In this document: piece by piece, positions 48,502 through 62,080 of the stretch | How the letters are laid out: each line of letters begins with the position of its first letter | Position numbering within the stretch: the first letter of the stretch is position 1 | Assembly (NCBI RefSeq): GCF_932526225.1 | Contig: NC_064037.1 | Coordinates: forward strand, 17,834,471-17,898,470 | Length of the DNA stretch: 64,000 nucleotides | Direction of reading: 5' to 3' | From: Nematostella vectensis | Taxonomy: Eukaryota; Cnidaria; Anthozoa; Actiniaria; Edwardsiidae | The notes under the pieces: model-generated | Told to the model about the DNA's origin: nothing | The model's input: the letters and a program-made list of their open reading frames with translations, nothing else | Database searches by the model: none | Position numbers and translations under genes: made by a program

Positions 48502-48602
48502 ATGAACAACCAACGAGAGTGATTCAGACACATCGACTGAACAATGATGACTTCAAAACACTCAAAGTTATCGGTCGCGGTGCTTTCGGCGAGGTCCAGT
48601 TG
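48502..48602 (+). CDS. ROCK: ROCK exon 3 (glycine-rich loop)
   Basis: Acceptor TTGTCTTTTAG, donor TTG/GTTAGT. Codes for residues 55-88, with the ATP-binding loop GRGAFGEV at 79-86 preceded by DDFKTLKVI. The stretch before the kinase domain (EQPTRVIQTHRLNN) is diverged, as in other ROCKs. Confidence 0.95.
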
Positions 48603-48901
48603 GTTAGTATATAACGACAAATTTATTATATTTATTCGCAGTTAAAACAATGCCAATACAACCAATATAACCTTAAAACTACCTCACAACTTTTATGTTA
48701 TATGCTCTATTTTGTTCGGCTACTCTTTCGAAGTATCCCTACTAATCTCTCCGTCCAAAACAATCCCCAGTACTAGATTGCTTCCTTCTAAACCCTCCTG
48801 GCATAGTTCATAATCTTCCGCCTAATTCCCAATCTCATGTACTTAAAATCTTAGTGACTCTATGTTTATTTGCCTCTCATATTGTGTCTTTTCCTTCCCA
48901 G

Positions 48902-48961
48902 GTTAGGCACACGCACACAAAAAAGGTGTATGCCATGAAGTTGTTGAGTAAATTTGAGATG
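48902..48961 (+). CDS. ROCK: ROCK exon 4 (catalytic lysine)
   Basis: Acceptor TTCCTTCCCAG, donor ATG/GTAGGT. Reads VRHTHTKKVYAMKLLSKFEM; Lys101 in YAMK is the ATP-anchoring lysine (human Lys105). Phase 0 at both ends. Confidence 0.96.
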
Positions 48962-50694
48962 GTAGGTGAATTTTGTCACACTTCTACTTGCAAAGGTCAG
49001 AAATTTGGGCTTGCGTTTGAGATGGTTTGAACACGAAATGACATCTACGTTATCAGCTAGACTTCTTAACTACTGGAGAACTGCACTGTATATTTTAACC
49101 GTGTTGATAACCACGGGCTATATCTGCAAAAAAATAACCCTTCACGTTTCAAAGATTTGGAGTTATTCGATCGGTGGAAGATTCATGAACATAGTTTTTA
49201 GTGGAAGTCAACTTGATAAGACTTGCCAAATCACAACTTAGCTCCCTGTCTTCTAGAGAGAAACTCGACATTAGAAGACATTATAATGTCACCTATTAAT
49301 TATATGGCTTCTCGACGTGCATACTTTATGTAATTATAACTACCATTGTACAGTTGGTGTTGTACATTTCCACTAGTCTGTGTCTGCCTAAATATAAACA
49401 AAAATTAATACCACATTTGAATGATAATACAGAGTTGTAATTGAAAGCCTGAATTTCCTGCTGATTTGGAAGTTAAGCTTCATCAGATTTATTTAGCTTT
49501 CTCACTTCTGATGTCGAGTTGAACAAGATTGTCTATCACACCATACATATTCTAAGAGTCAACATATATGTTAAACTATCCATGATATATAAATAGACAT
49601 GAACATTTATTTTTTTTAAAAAAAAGCTTCTTACTAGATCTTATCTCTATATCAAGAAGCACATTTTTATCTTGCCTTAGATTTTTGTTATTTGAATGTG
49701 TTATGAAATCCAAAAAGATGTATATTTATCTTGAGAATTTTCACTCTGAAGTTGAAAAAAAGGTTTTTTTTCCCTTTTTATATTTTCTCGCTTTGAATAA
49801 TTGCATTAAAAAAACTTGTTACTGTCAAATCAACTTTTGCATTTACTTCAAAATGGCTTTTATTGATGGATTGCTATTGTCAATAATATATTTATTTTAT
49901 AATGGATTCTCCTATAACCAATTTAATTGGTAACCATTCCATGGCAGTCCCCTTGTCTTGACAAATGACGTCACATTCAGCTGAGGTTAGAATGGCAGAA
50001 AATTGATAAGAATAAAAGTCACATGTTGGAATGTCATCTGATAAGCACACCATCTGCCTCAGTGTAAAAACAATTAGAAACTACCACCCATCATAAATTA
50101 TGTATTTGACAAGGTAACAAGCATTTCAGAAAAATTACTATAAACCTTCTTCAGAGGTTTATCTATACAATATTATTCTGTTCTACATTGTGGTGATATT
50201 GTTTATAGATGTTATTTCTATTTTAAACATTGATTAAAGAAGAAAATAGATAAACCGTTTTAATATTTTGTTTTTATTTGTCTTTTGATTATTAATCTCT
50301 TATTTGTGCTAGAATTATTTCTGGCATTTATACAACATTAATGATTCTACACATATCAAAAAGATAATTAAGTTTGTATATGTTGCTGGAGATAATTATG
50401 TAGGTATTGATTTAACTGATAGAGCCATAAGCATGTGACTCATATTTGGATTAATTGAGACTGACCTGTTAGATACAGAAATACAGTGGATTGTGTTGTG
50501 TTAATGTCAGTATGCATCTGAATAACATTAAGTGTGACTGAAGAAGTAGTGAATTGAGGCCAGTATAAAGTGGGTATCCTTTTTGTCAAAATTGACATAT
50601 ACTGTCAAGAACTGCTTGGACATACAGATTTGTGCAATGAGACCTTGATATTGAGTACTCTATCCTTGTTTTGCCTTAAAAGCTTGGTATGAAA
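48962..50694 (+). other. ROCK intron 4, unique part
   Basis: About 1.7 kb of AT-rich sequence with no coding signal; small ORFs at 48966-49241 and 49685-49933 have no recognisable content. The remaining 0.6 kb of the intron carries a 69-bp repeat and then unique sequence up to exon 5. Confidence 0.6.
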
Positions 50695-50966
50695 TCTTTT
50701 TCTTTGTGTCTTTCTTTATAGTACATACCATTATACTATAGAATTATCCAGTATGATATTAAATCTCTTTCTTTGTGTCTTTCTTTATAGTACATACCAT
50801 TATACTATAGATTTATCCAGTATGGTATGAAATCTCTTTCTTTGTGTCTTTCTTTATAGTACATACCATTATACTATAGAATTATCCAGTATGATATTAA
50901 ATCTCTTCCTTTGTGTCTTTCTTTATAGTACATACCATTATACTATAGAATTATCCAGTATGATAT
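50695..50966. repeat. 69-bp tandem repeat in ROCK intron 4
   Basis: Four units, spaced exactly 69 bp by the TTCTTTATAG marker (50712, 50781, 50850, 50919). Each holds TTTGTGTCTTTCTTTATAG followed by TACATACC, which looks like a strong pyrimidine tract and 3' splice site on the gene's sense strand. Confidence 0.95.
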
Positions 50967-51284
50967 TACTCTCAGCACCGACATTACAATTTCTACAGCT
51001 TTATTTTTATTTACTTCTAAACTTCAACATTTCTTTTTTGGCATAAGTAATGTTTTCTGTGTTTTTGTTGCTGGCTCTTGCATTTTTCGTTGTTATTGTT
51101 GTTTCCTGTTTCCTGTTTGTTTTGTTGTGTCCTGCTTAGCCTTGCTGTTGCTTCTTATCTAAATATAGTTTCTGCTTGACAGTCATGTATATGATTTACT
51201 ACAATATGTATTTGTAAATAATTCTTACTTAATTTGTAAATTGTATGTCCATACGAATATTGTAAAAAATTAACTGAACTGTGA

Positions 51285-51835
<551 letters not shown>

Positions 51836-52850
51836 CCTTTTTCCAGAAGCTTAGGGGGGACATGACACCCTCTCCCCAGAAGCTTAGGGGGGACATGACA
51901 CCCTGTCCCCAGAAGCTTAGGGGGGACATGTCACCCTGTCCCCAGAAGCTTAGGGGGGACATGACACCCTGTCCCCAGAAGCTTAGGGGGGACATGACAC
52001 CCTGTCCCCAGAAGCTTAGGGGGGATATGACACCCTCTCCCCAGAAGCTTAGGGGGGACATGTCACCCTCTCCCCAGAAGCTTAGGGGGACATGTCACCC
52101 TGTCCCCAGAAGCTTAGGGGGGACATGACACCCTGTCCCCAGAAGCTTAGGAGGGACATGTCACCCTGTCCCCAGAAGCTTAGGGGGGACATGACACCCT
52201 CTCCCCAGAAGCTTAGGGGGACATGTCACCCTGTCCCCAGAAGCTTAGGGGGGACATGACACCCTGTCCCCAGAAGCTTAGGGGGACATGTCACCCTGTC
52301 CCCAAAATCTTAGGGGGGACATGACACCCTGTCCCCAGAAGCTTAGGGGGGACATGACACCCTGTCCCCAGAAGCTTAGGGGGACATGACCTCCTCTCCC
52401 CAGAAGCTTAGGGGGGACATGTCACCCTGTCCCCAGAAGCTTAGGGGGGACATGACACCCTCTCCCCAGAAGCTTAGGGGGGACATGACACCCTGTCCCC
52501 AGAAGCTTAGGGGGGACATGACACCCTCTCCCCAGAAGCTTAGGGGGGACATGACACCCTCTCCCCAGAAGCTTAGGGGGGACATGACACCCTCTCCCCA
52601 GAAGCTTAGGGGGGACATGACACCCTCTCCCCAGAAGCTTAGGGGGGACATGACACCCTCTCCCCAGAAGCTTAGGGGGGACGTGACACCCTGTCCCCAG
52701 AAGCTTAGGGGGGACATGACACCCTCTCCCCAGAAGCTTAGAGGGACATGTCACCCTGTCCCCAAAATCTTAGGAGGGACATGTCACCCTGTCCCCAGAA
52801 GCTTAGGGGGGACATGACACCCTGTCCCCAGAAGCTTAGGGGAACATGAC
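51836..52850. repeat. 33-bp minisatellite in ROCK intron 5
   Basis: About 31 units with core AGAAGCTTAGGGGGGACATG plus ACACCCTGTCCCC; each has a HindIII site and a G-run. The unit is a multiple of three, so ORFs of up to 143 residues occur on both strands. They are not genes. Confidence 0.96.
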
Positions 52851-52997
52851 ACCATGTCCCTCGAGGCATAGGAAGGACATGACCTCTCTCCAGAGGTGTA
52901 GTGCAGCAATGTTCACCACACATTGCTCATGAGCCCATAAGTGATTGTAATAGTTGTACCTCTATTTATTCTAAATGTGATCAACACTCTTTTTTAG

Positions 52998-53055
52998 TTG
53001 CACTACGCATTCCAGGATGAAAAGTATTTATACATGGTTATGGACTATATGTCGG
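52998..53055 (+). CDS. ROCK: ROCK exon 6 (hinge)
   Basis: Acceptor CTTTTTTAG, donor TCGG/GTGAGT. Encodes LHYAFQDEKYLYMVMDYMS; YMVMDYM is the hinge and gatekeeper segment (human YMVMEYM). Phase 1 out; Gly completes with exon 7. Confidence 0.95.
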
Positions 53056-53074
53056 GTGAGTTGCCCTGGAAATA

Positions 53075-53365
53075 CGACTTTGATAGGTTCAACTGAAGTC
53101 AATATCATAGCTGCTCAATTTGATAGGTTTCAACTGAAGTCAATATCATAGCTGCTCGATTTGATAGGCTCAACGGAAGTCAATATCATAGCTGCTCGAT
53201 TTGATAGGTTTCAACTGAAGTCAATATCATAGCTGCTCGATTTGATAGGTTCAACTGAAGTCAATATCATAGCTGCTCGATTTGATAGGTTTCAACTGAA
53301 GTCAATATCATAGCTGCTCGATTTGATAGGTTCAACTGAAGTCAATATCATAGCTGCTTAATTTC
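53075..53365. repeat. About 41-bp repeat following the exon 6 donor
   Basis: Seven units of TTTGATAGGTTCAACTGAAG plus TCAATATCATAGCTGCTCGA, starting about 20 bp inside ROCK intron 6. Each unit contains an ATAG/GTT motif. Confidence 0.93.
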
Positions 53366-54179
53366 CCTGAATACACTTTGATGAGTCATGGCTACGCTAT
53401 GATTGACAGAAAAGCATATCAAAATAATTAAAAGCTTTCATTTACAAAAGGTTTTCTAAATTAGGTATTATGTATTATATTAAGGTTTTCTAAATTAGGT
53501 ATTAGGTATTATATGATATTCCATAAGATAGTTAAAACTGCAAAAATGTTATTTTTATGTGCACTTACTACATTCTTTCACACTCGCTTATTGTTGCACA
53601 CATGAAAGATTTGTTCATGAGGAGCCCCAGCTGGCCTGAAATGGTTTTGCACACCTATTTTAGGCGTGCAAAAATACACCTTAGCGGGCGATTAGTGGTC
53701 AAAAGGTGTATAAAATCTGTCAGCACACGCGGGGTCGTATAACACAACTACTGTTTATATCTTTCAACGTCACGGAGCCTGGAGTACGATTTATGTGTTC
53801 CTAACTCCAAACTCGCCACGTTTTGCTCATGGACAGAAACACTTAATATAGTCAATTATCTTAATTTCAATCCTTTATTAAAGCCGAAGAGAAATTTAAA
53901 ACCGAAAGGCTATTTACCCTTGCACGATTGGATGGCTAGCCTGCCGTGGTTAGATTTTTATGGGTTACCAAACAACAACTATACGAGTACCGAACAAACA
54001 ACTACTCCAAGACCAAATAAAACCGCCAGCTGCGCAAAAAGCATACAAGCTGAATTTCTTTTTTACAAATTTATATTTGTCCAGGCTACACATTCTTTCT
54101 AATCCTTGCTGTAAGGTCTCTTTTTCTAGCAGAAAATTTTGTAGCGTCCTTTATAAAAAACCAATTGAAGAGAAGTAGT
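53366..54179. other. ROCK intron 6, unique stretch
   Basis: Mostly AT-rich with two short GGTATTATGTATT-like duplications near 53462-53515. Small plus-strand ORFs at 53557-54178 have no recognisable domain. Confidence 0.5.
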
Positions 54180-55460
54180 CGTCAACATAAATCCCACTGA
54201 AAACACATCAATGGCGTTGGTATTCTTGCTGCCGTATATTCGGCGGTGGTAAGCTTCTCTCATGATGGGGCTTGCGGCAGCTTTTCCTGAAGTCGATAAC
54301 AGGGCAGTATTGCCCTTACCGCTCCTCGACTAAAACGTTAATGGATTTGATGTCATTGTGGAGATTTCCTGTGTGATGTATATAGTCAACCGTATTGCAG
54401 ATCTTTTAAAACACTGCATTGAGCTGTTGTTTTGAAAGTAGCGAAAATGAAATAAATACAGTACAGTATTTACATATACCTTGACTGGCTATTAGTTTGG
54501 ATAACTGCATCACATCTCATTTGCAGGTTTTAAATCATAGCAATTATGTTTTAGCTGAAGTCTTCAAGGCTTGCCGCACAAAACAACAGTGAAATCATAA
54601 AACACATTACAACCTTCTATATGAAAAAAATATATATATTCAGCAATATGTTTCAGATGAAGTCTTCAAGGCATGCCACCCAAAACAACAGTGAGAACAT
54701 AAAGCACATTACACAACCTTCTATATGAATAAAATATATCCAGAAATATGTTTCAGATGAAGTCTTCAAGGCGTGCCGCCCAAAACAACAGTGAAAACAT
54801 AAAAGACATTACAACCTCCTATATGGAAAAATATATTCTGCAATATATTTCAAAAAGTCTTCAAAAGTCTTCAAGGCATGCCGCCCAAAACAAAATAGAA
54901 CAAAATATATATATATATAATTATTAAGGATAAGTGATTATTTGTCAGCTCATTGCTACAATACCAAACTCTCGTCCGCACAATTTCTCTCTAGCTTTTC
55001 GATCTTTACCGAAAGCGATTCCACTTTCGCTCTTACTTCATCCTGTGCCAGTGTTTTCAAGCATGAGTTGGGGTAAACGTGGTTGATCTCCTTGTCGATT
55101 CCCGGCAGTACGTTTAGAAGTCTAAAGGAATCCATACTTGCTGAAATCTCCCCGATTACCCCAAACGCTTAAAGGACGTAGACTTCTTCGGTTTTAGCCC
55201 TGTTCCAGGCAACGCGATCTGCTTAAAACCATTTGATCGAAGCTGAATTGCCGGCAAGCGTAATCACATTCTTCAGCGCTATCTTATAGCTTCGGCCACG
55301 ATGCTTAAAAGAACTTCAAATTGACGAATTTTCGTGGTCGTAAACAGCATAAGTCAATATTAAGTGCGTACCATCTTTTGTTTGGGTCAATCCTCAGTGA
55401 AATCACCTCAAATAACATCATGAAATCAGAAAGGAGGTTTTAGCCGACGAGTCAAATGTT
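54180..55460 (-). pseudogene. Decayed protein-kinase pseudogene in ROCK intron 6
   Basis: The minus strand at about 54420-54300 reads VDYIHHTGNLHNDIKSINVL then VEER and a stop: a kinase catalytic loop (H-N-D-x-K-x-x-N). About 54310-54220 gives PVIDFRKSCRKPHHE, a DFG motif changed to DFR, in another frame. Farther up the same strand (55135 to 54955) a frame MDSFRLLNVLPGIDKEINHV ... KVESLSVKIEKLER looks coding, with stop-broken pieces before it. A ~110-bp tandem repeat (54541-54900) interrupts it. Parent family unknown; not related to ROCK itself. Confidence 0.5.
54541..54900. repeat. About 110-bp diverged tandem repeat
   Basis: Three to four diverged copies with TTTCAGATGAAGTCTTCAAG, GCATGCCGCCCAAAACAACA and CATTACAACCTTCTATATGA blocks and variable AT runs, within ROCK intron 6 and interrupting the kinase pseudogene. 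Confidence 0.85.
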
Positions 55461-55764
55461 GTAGACTGAATCAATAGAGCGCGCACTTTGATTCATAATT
55501 GGCGCTATGTTCTACCATATTCCCATATATAGCATAATCCAATATTTATAGAGGCCAAGTGTCGATAGATAATACACACTGTACCCACCTGGCACCGATC
55601 AAAGTGCTGTCATAAAATATATTCGATTAACACGAAAATGCTTGACGCATGCTGGGAACAAGCATCCCCGCTGGGGATGTTTATAAAACTTTCTAATTTC
55701 TCATTTTTACAGTATTTTCAATCTCTAGCTATTGAAATAAAGCCCAAAAAGCGCAATGATGTAG

Positions 55765-55986
<222 letters not shown>

Positions 55987-56159
55987 TAATGGTGATGTTT
56001 GTCATATTATAGCATAACATTGCTTTGAAAAAGAATGCTTGATTTTTTTTCACCATATTTATTTATTTTAAGATCTATCTTGTTAAATACCTAATTATCA
56101 CTGCAAAAACACAAAGTAAATGTCTAATGTGAAACAAGTTTTTCCTTTTGCTAGCTTTG

Positions 56160-56930
56160 TATATGGGTCATTTTATGGCTTATGGGTCATTCCATGGCGT
56201 ATGGGTCATTTCATGGCATATGGGTCATTCCATGGCGTATGGGTCATTCCATGGCGTATGGGTCATTCCATGGCGTATGGGTCATTCCATGGCGTATGGG
56301 TCATTCCATGGCGTATGGGTCATTCCATGGCGTATGGGTCATTCCATGGCGTATGGGTCATTCCATGGCATATTGGTCATTTTATGGCGTATGGGTCATT
56401 TTATGGCGTATGGGTCATTTTATGGCGTATGGGTCATTTTATGGCGTATGGGCCATTTTATGGCGTATGGGTCATTCCATGGCATATGGGTCATTCCATG
56501 GCGTATGGGTCATTCCATGGCGTATGGGTCATTCCATGGCGTATGGGTCATTCCATGGCATATGGGTCATTCCATGGCGTATGGGTCATTTCATGGCATA
56601 TGGGTCATTCCATGGCGTATTGGTCATTCCATGCTGTATTGGGGTCATTCCATGCTGTATTGGGGTCATTCCATGCCGTATTGGGGTCATTCCATGCCGT
56701 ATTGGGGTCATTTCATGGCTTATTAGTCATTCAATGGCATATGAGTCATTCCATGCCATATGAGTCAATCCATGCCATATGAGTCAATCCATGCCATATG
56801 AGTCAATCCATGGAATATATGAGTCATTCCATGGTGTATGAGTCATTCCATGGAATGTGGGTCATTCCATGGCATATATGAGTCATTCCATGGCGTATGA
56901 GTCATTCCATGAAATATGAGTCTTGGTTCT
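56160..56930. repeat. 19-bp minisatellite in ROCK intron 7
   Basis: About 40 units with core TATGGGTCATTCCATGGCG; later units drift to TATGAGTCATTCCATGCCA and TATTGGGGTCATTCCATGC forms. It ends about 27 bp before exon 8. Three overlapping plus-strand ORFs (192-220 residues) are repeat artefacts. Confidence 0.95.
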
Positions 56931-56940
56931 AAAGACATAA

Positions 56941-57638
<698 letters not shown>

Positions 57639-57695
57639 GATGGGATGGTGAGGTCAGACACAGCTGTGGGAACACCTGATTATATATCACCAGAG
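57639..57695 (+). CDS. ROCK: ROCK exon 9 (activation segment)
   Basis: Acceptor CTATTTGTAG, donor GAG/GTAGGA, phase 0. Encodes DGMVRSDTAVGTPDYISPE, the activation segment with SPE at 238-240. The last ~33 coding bases and the donor are tandemly repeated downstream, giving several in-line donors. Confidence 0.96.
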
Positions 57696-57893
57696 GTAGG
57701 ATATGTAGCTATGGGAACACCTGATTATATATCACCTGAGGTAGGATATGTAGCTGTGTGAACACCTGATTATATATCACCAGAGGTAGGATATGTAGCT
57801 GTGGGAACACCTGATTATATATCACCAGAGGTATGATATGTAGCTGTGGGAACACCTGATTATATATCACCAAGGTATGATATGTAGCTGATA
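57663..57893. repeat. About 45-bp repeat of the exon 9/intron 9 junction
   Basis: Five copies of GTGGGAACACCTGATTATAT, ATCACCAGAG/GTAGGATATGTAGCT. The first copy is real coding exon 9; the other four reproduce the coding sequence (VGTPDYISPE) together with the donor. Differences are few (GTAGGAT/GTATGAT, CCAGAG/CCTGAG, one CCAAGG), so the array is young. Confidence 0.95.
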
Positions 57894-58215
57894 AATAATA
57901 AAAAAAAGAATAAATTAGTAAGAATTGCATTATGACTTACTTGCTTTCTCACCATTTAGATTATTTTGTTTTGAAAAGAAATGCATAAAAAAAATCATAA
58001 AAGAATTTGGAAAGTAACTGTATAAACTTCATCCTACATTAATTTGGATGCAGACATTGGGGCTAGCTTAAACTGACAAAAATATTGTAACCAAACTTCA
58101 GCAAAAACAACAAAAAATTTCGGATTGAGGTCAAAATGCCATTATTCAGCGAACTTCAGAAAAATCCAATTGCTGCATATACTTTTCGTCAGTACTGTAC
58201 AATGATATTCACTTT
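57894..58215 (+). other. ROCK intron 9, unique middle part
   Basis: About 320 bp of A-rich unique sequence between the donor-derived and acceptor-derived arrays. Nothing recognised. Confidence 0.55.
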
Positions 58216-58999
<784 letters not shown>

Positions 59000-59156
59000 T
59001 GATCCTGTGGTGCGATTTCACCCATGATCCAGTAACTGTTTTGTAAATTTTGTTATTTGTTGACGTAGAACCTCTCCCCCATCTCACTTGTAACAAAGGA
59101 AGTGTTCTGTCATCATTGGTATTACCTGACGCACATGTTGTGATTACTATTATCAG

Positions 59157-59198
59157 GTGACACTCCATTTTACGCTGATTCACTTGTTGGCACATATG
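59157..59198 (+). CDS. ROCK: ROCK exon 11 (42-bp microexon)
   Basis: Acceptor ACTATTATCAG, donor TATG/GTGAGT. Encodes DTPFYADSLVGTY with split Gly codons on both sides (human GDTPFYADSLVGTYSKIM). Exactly 14 codons long, so skipping would keep the frame but remove a kinase helix. Confidence 0.95.
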
Positions 59199-59214
59199 GT
59201 GAGTAGGCGGAGAC

Positions 59215-59690
59215 AGAATGTGCCAACCGGGAGAGGGTTTATTAACAGATAATGTACAAAAATGTGTTTACCTACGGGGAGGGGGAGAAGGAGGTTTGTA
59301 TAGGCAGATATTGTACAAAAAAGTGTTGACCTACAGGGAGGGGGAGTGGGGGGTTGTATAGGCAGATATTGTACAAAAAAGTGTTGACCTACAGGGAGGG
59401 GGAGTGGGGGGTTGTATAGGCAGATAGTGTACAAAAGCATGTTTACCAAGGAAGGGGAGGGGGTCGTATAGGCAGATAGTGTACAAAAGCGTGTTTACCA
59501 AGGAAGGGGAGGGGGTTGTATAGGCAGATATTGTACAAACGCATGTTTACCAAGGGAGGGGGGGGGGGTGGGTTGTATAGGCAGATAGTGTACAAAAGCA
59601 TGTTTACCATGGGAGGGGGTTGTATAGGCAGATAGTGTACAAAAGCATGTTTACCAAGGGAGGGGGGTGTATAGGTAGATGATGTCAGGT
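59215..59690. repeat. About 57- to 62-bp G-rich repeat after exon 11
   Basis: Eight units of GTATAGGCAGATATTGTACA, AAAGTGTTTACC and GGGAGGGGG, starting about 20 bp past the exon 11 donor. Unit length varies with the G-run. Confidence 0.9.
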
Positions 59691-59938
59691 AAATGTAGCT
59701 GCTAACCTGTTGACAAAAGCATATCCCTAGAGATACAGACAATGGTTTTGCTTCCAATTGGCAAGTGATAATATCTACATTACACAGTAATGACACATAA
59801 TTAAATCTACATTACACAGTAATGACACATGATAATTTGTTTGCATTAACGTGGCCTGACACGGCCCTGTGGTTGTTTATGAAGCACATTTTGTTCTATC
59901 TTAATGTCCATACGTACTCAACCTTGTTTTTATTATAA

Positions 59939-60043
<105 letters not shown>

Positions 60044-60344
60044 TGAACATCAATTTTAATTATAAAACTAAGGTGCCAAGGGACTGTGGAAATCTGTTTG
60101 TTATGTCAAGGGCTGGTTACGTATATTGAAAACCTCAATATTGCAAATTTGTGGAAAATTCAAGGTATAGTAAGTAATAAATTTTCAGTGATGTTATGTC
60201 TGAACAACCAGGAGGTGATGGACAGGGAGGGGCAGCGAGCCCCCCCCCCCCCCCCGCCCCCACACACACACACTTGATAAAAAACAATATTATACATTAT
60301 TCTGATGTTTCTATCATTTTCATTTGTACTCCATATCATAACCA

Positions 60345-61570
60345 CACCCCTTTCCTCGTCATTAACCACACCCCCTCCCTAGTCATTAACCACACCCCCT
60401 CCCTAGTCATTAACCACACCCCCTCCCTAGTTATTAACCACACCCCTTCCCTAGTCATTAACCACACCCCTCCCTAGTCATTAACCACACCCCCTCCCTA
60501 GACATTAACCACACCCCCTCCCTAGTTATTAACCACACCCCCTCCCTAGTCATTAACCACACCCCTCCCTAGTCAATAACCACACACCCTCCCTAGTCAT
60601 TAACCACACCCCTTTCCTAGTCATTAACCACACCCCTTTCCTAGTCATTAATCACACACCCTCCCTAGTCATTAACCACACCCCCTCCCTAGTCATTAAC
60701 CACACCACCTCCCTAGTCATTTACCACACCACCTCCCTAGTCATTAACCACACCACCTCCCTAGTCATTAACCACACCACCTCCCTAGTCATTAAACACA
60801 CACCCTCCCTAGTCATTAACCACACCCCCTCCCTAGTTATTAACCAAACCCCTTCCTAGTCAATAACCACACCCCCTCCCTAGTCATTAACCACACCCCC
60901 TCCCTGGACATTAACCACACCCCTTCCCTGGACATTAACCACACCCCTTCCCTAGTCATTAACCACACCCCTTCCCTAGTCATTAATCACACACCCTCCC
61001 TAGTCATTAACCACACCCCCTCCCTAGTCATTAACCACACACCCTCCCTAGTCATTAACCACACCCCCTCCCTAGTCATTAACCACACCCCCTCCTAGTC
61101 ATTAACCACACCGCCTCCCTAGTCATTAACCACACACCCTCCCTAGTCATTAACCACACACCCTCCCTAGTCATTAACCACACACCCTCCCTAGTCATTA
61201 ACCACACACCCTCCCTAGTCATTAACCACACCCTTCCCTAGTCATTAACCACACCCCCTCCCTAGTCATTAACCACACCCCCTCCCTAGTCATTAACCAC
61301 ACCCCTTTCCTAGTCATTAACCACACACCCTCCCTAGTAATTAACAATACCCCTCCCTATAACCCCTCCCTAGTCATTAACCACACCCCCTCCCTAGTCA
61401 TTAACCACACACCCTCCCTAGTCATTAACCACACCCCTCCCTAGTCATTAACCACACCCCCTCCTAGTCATTAACCACAACCCCTCCCTAGTCATTAACC
61501 ACACACCCTCCTTAGTCATTAACCACACACCCTCCCTAGTCATTAACCACACCCCTTCCACGCCCCTTCA
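60345..61570. repeat. 24-bp minisatellite in ROCK intron 12
   Basis: About 50 units of CATTAACCACACCCCCTCCC plus TAGT. Each unit contains, in order, a branch-point-like CATTAAC, a C-rich pyrimidine tract and a terminal TAG, so each mimics a compact 3' splice site on the sense strand. It ends about 100 bp before exon 13. Confidence 0.96.
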
Positions 61571-61672
61571 AGTAACACCAAACAGTGCAATACCTTTTGA
61601 GTTTTGCATTAAATGATTCTTCCACATCACATACTGTAAGTCAAAACTTTTCCGTGGTTTGCTTTGCTGCAG

Positions 61673-61764
61673 GACACAACGTATTGGTAGAAAGGGGATT
61701 GAGGAGATCAAGAATCACAAATTTTTTGTCAACAATGAATGGGAATGGCACTCAATAAGGGAAG
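61673..61764 (+). CDS. ROCK: ROCK exon 13
   Basis: Acceptor TTTGCTGCAG, donor GAAG/GTAAGT. Encodes TQRIGRKGIEEIKNHKFFVN then NEWEWHSIRE. Human: [32 protein letters not shown]. End of the kinase domain. Confidence 0.95.
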
Positions 61765-61976
61765 GTAAGTTTGAATCTTTGGCTCATTTTGCTCATTTCT
61801 ATCTGGCTTACCTTCTATGTATCCTATCCCACCAAATTGAAATTGATAGTGAGCTTATTTATTTAGAAACTATAGATTGTATACTCCATGACTATTTATT
61901 GGTATTGTATACTCTATGACTTTGTTTTGGTATTGTATACTCCATGACTATTTATTCCCTTTATTTGGGTTCTTAG

Positions 61977-62080
61977 CCGTCCCCCCTGTTGTCCCGGAAT
62001 TGAACAGTGATGATGACACATCTAACTTTGACGATATACCTGAACCTGATGCTGGAGAGGAATTCTTTCCTGTTCCTAAG
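61977..62080 (+). CDS. ROCK: ROCK exon 14 (AGC tail), followed by a GC donor
   Basis: Acceptor GGGTTCTTAG. Encodes AVPPVVPELNSDDDTSNFDD then IPEPDAGEEFFPVPK (human [34 protein letters not shown]). The next bases are GCAAGT: an AAG/GCAAGT donor, typical of GC-AG introns. No nearby GT keeps the family sequence. The next exon is not in the window. Confidence 0.92.

Noticed and set aside
56120-56782. ORFs of about 190-220 codons rich in Trp/His/Met
   Set aside because: Translations of the 19-bp repeat; three frames overlap, no homology.
59180-59796. Pro/Leu-rich minus-strand ORFs
   Set aside because: Translations of the G-rich repeat in ROCK intron 11.
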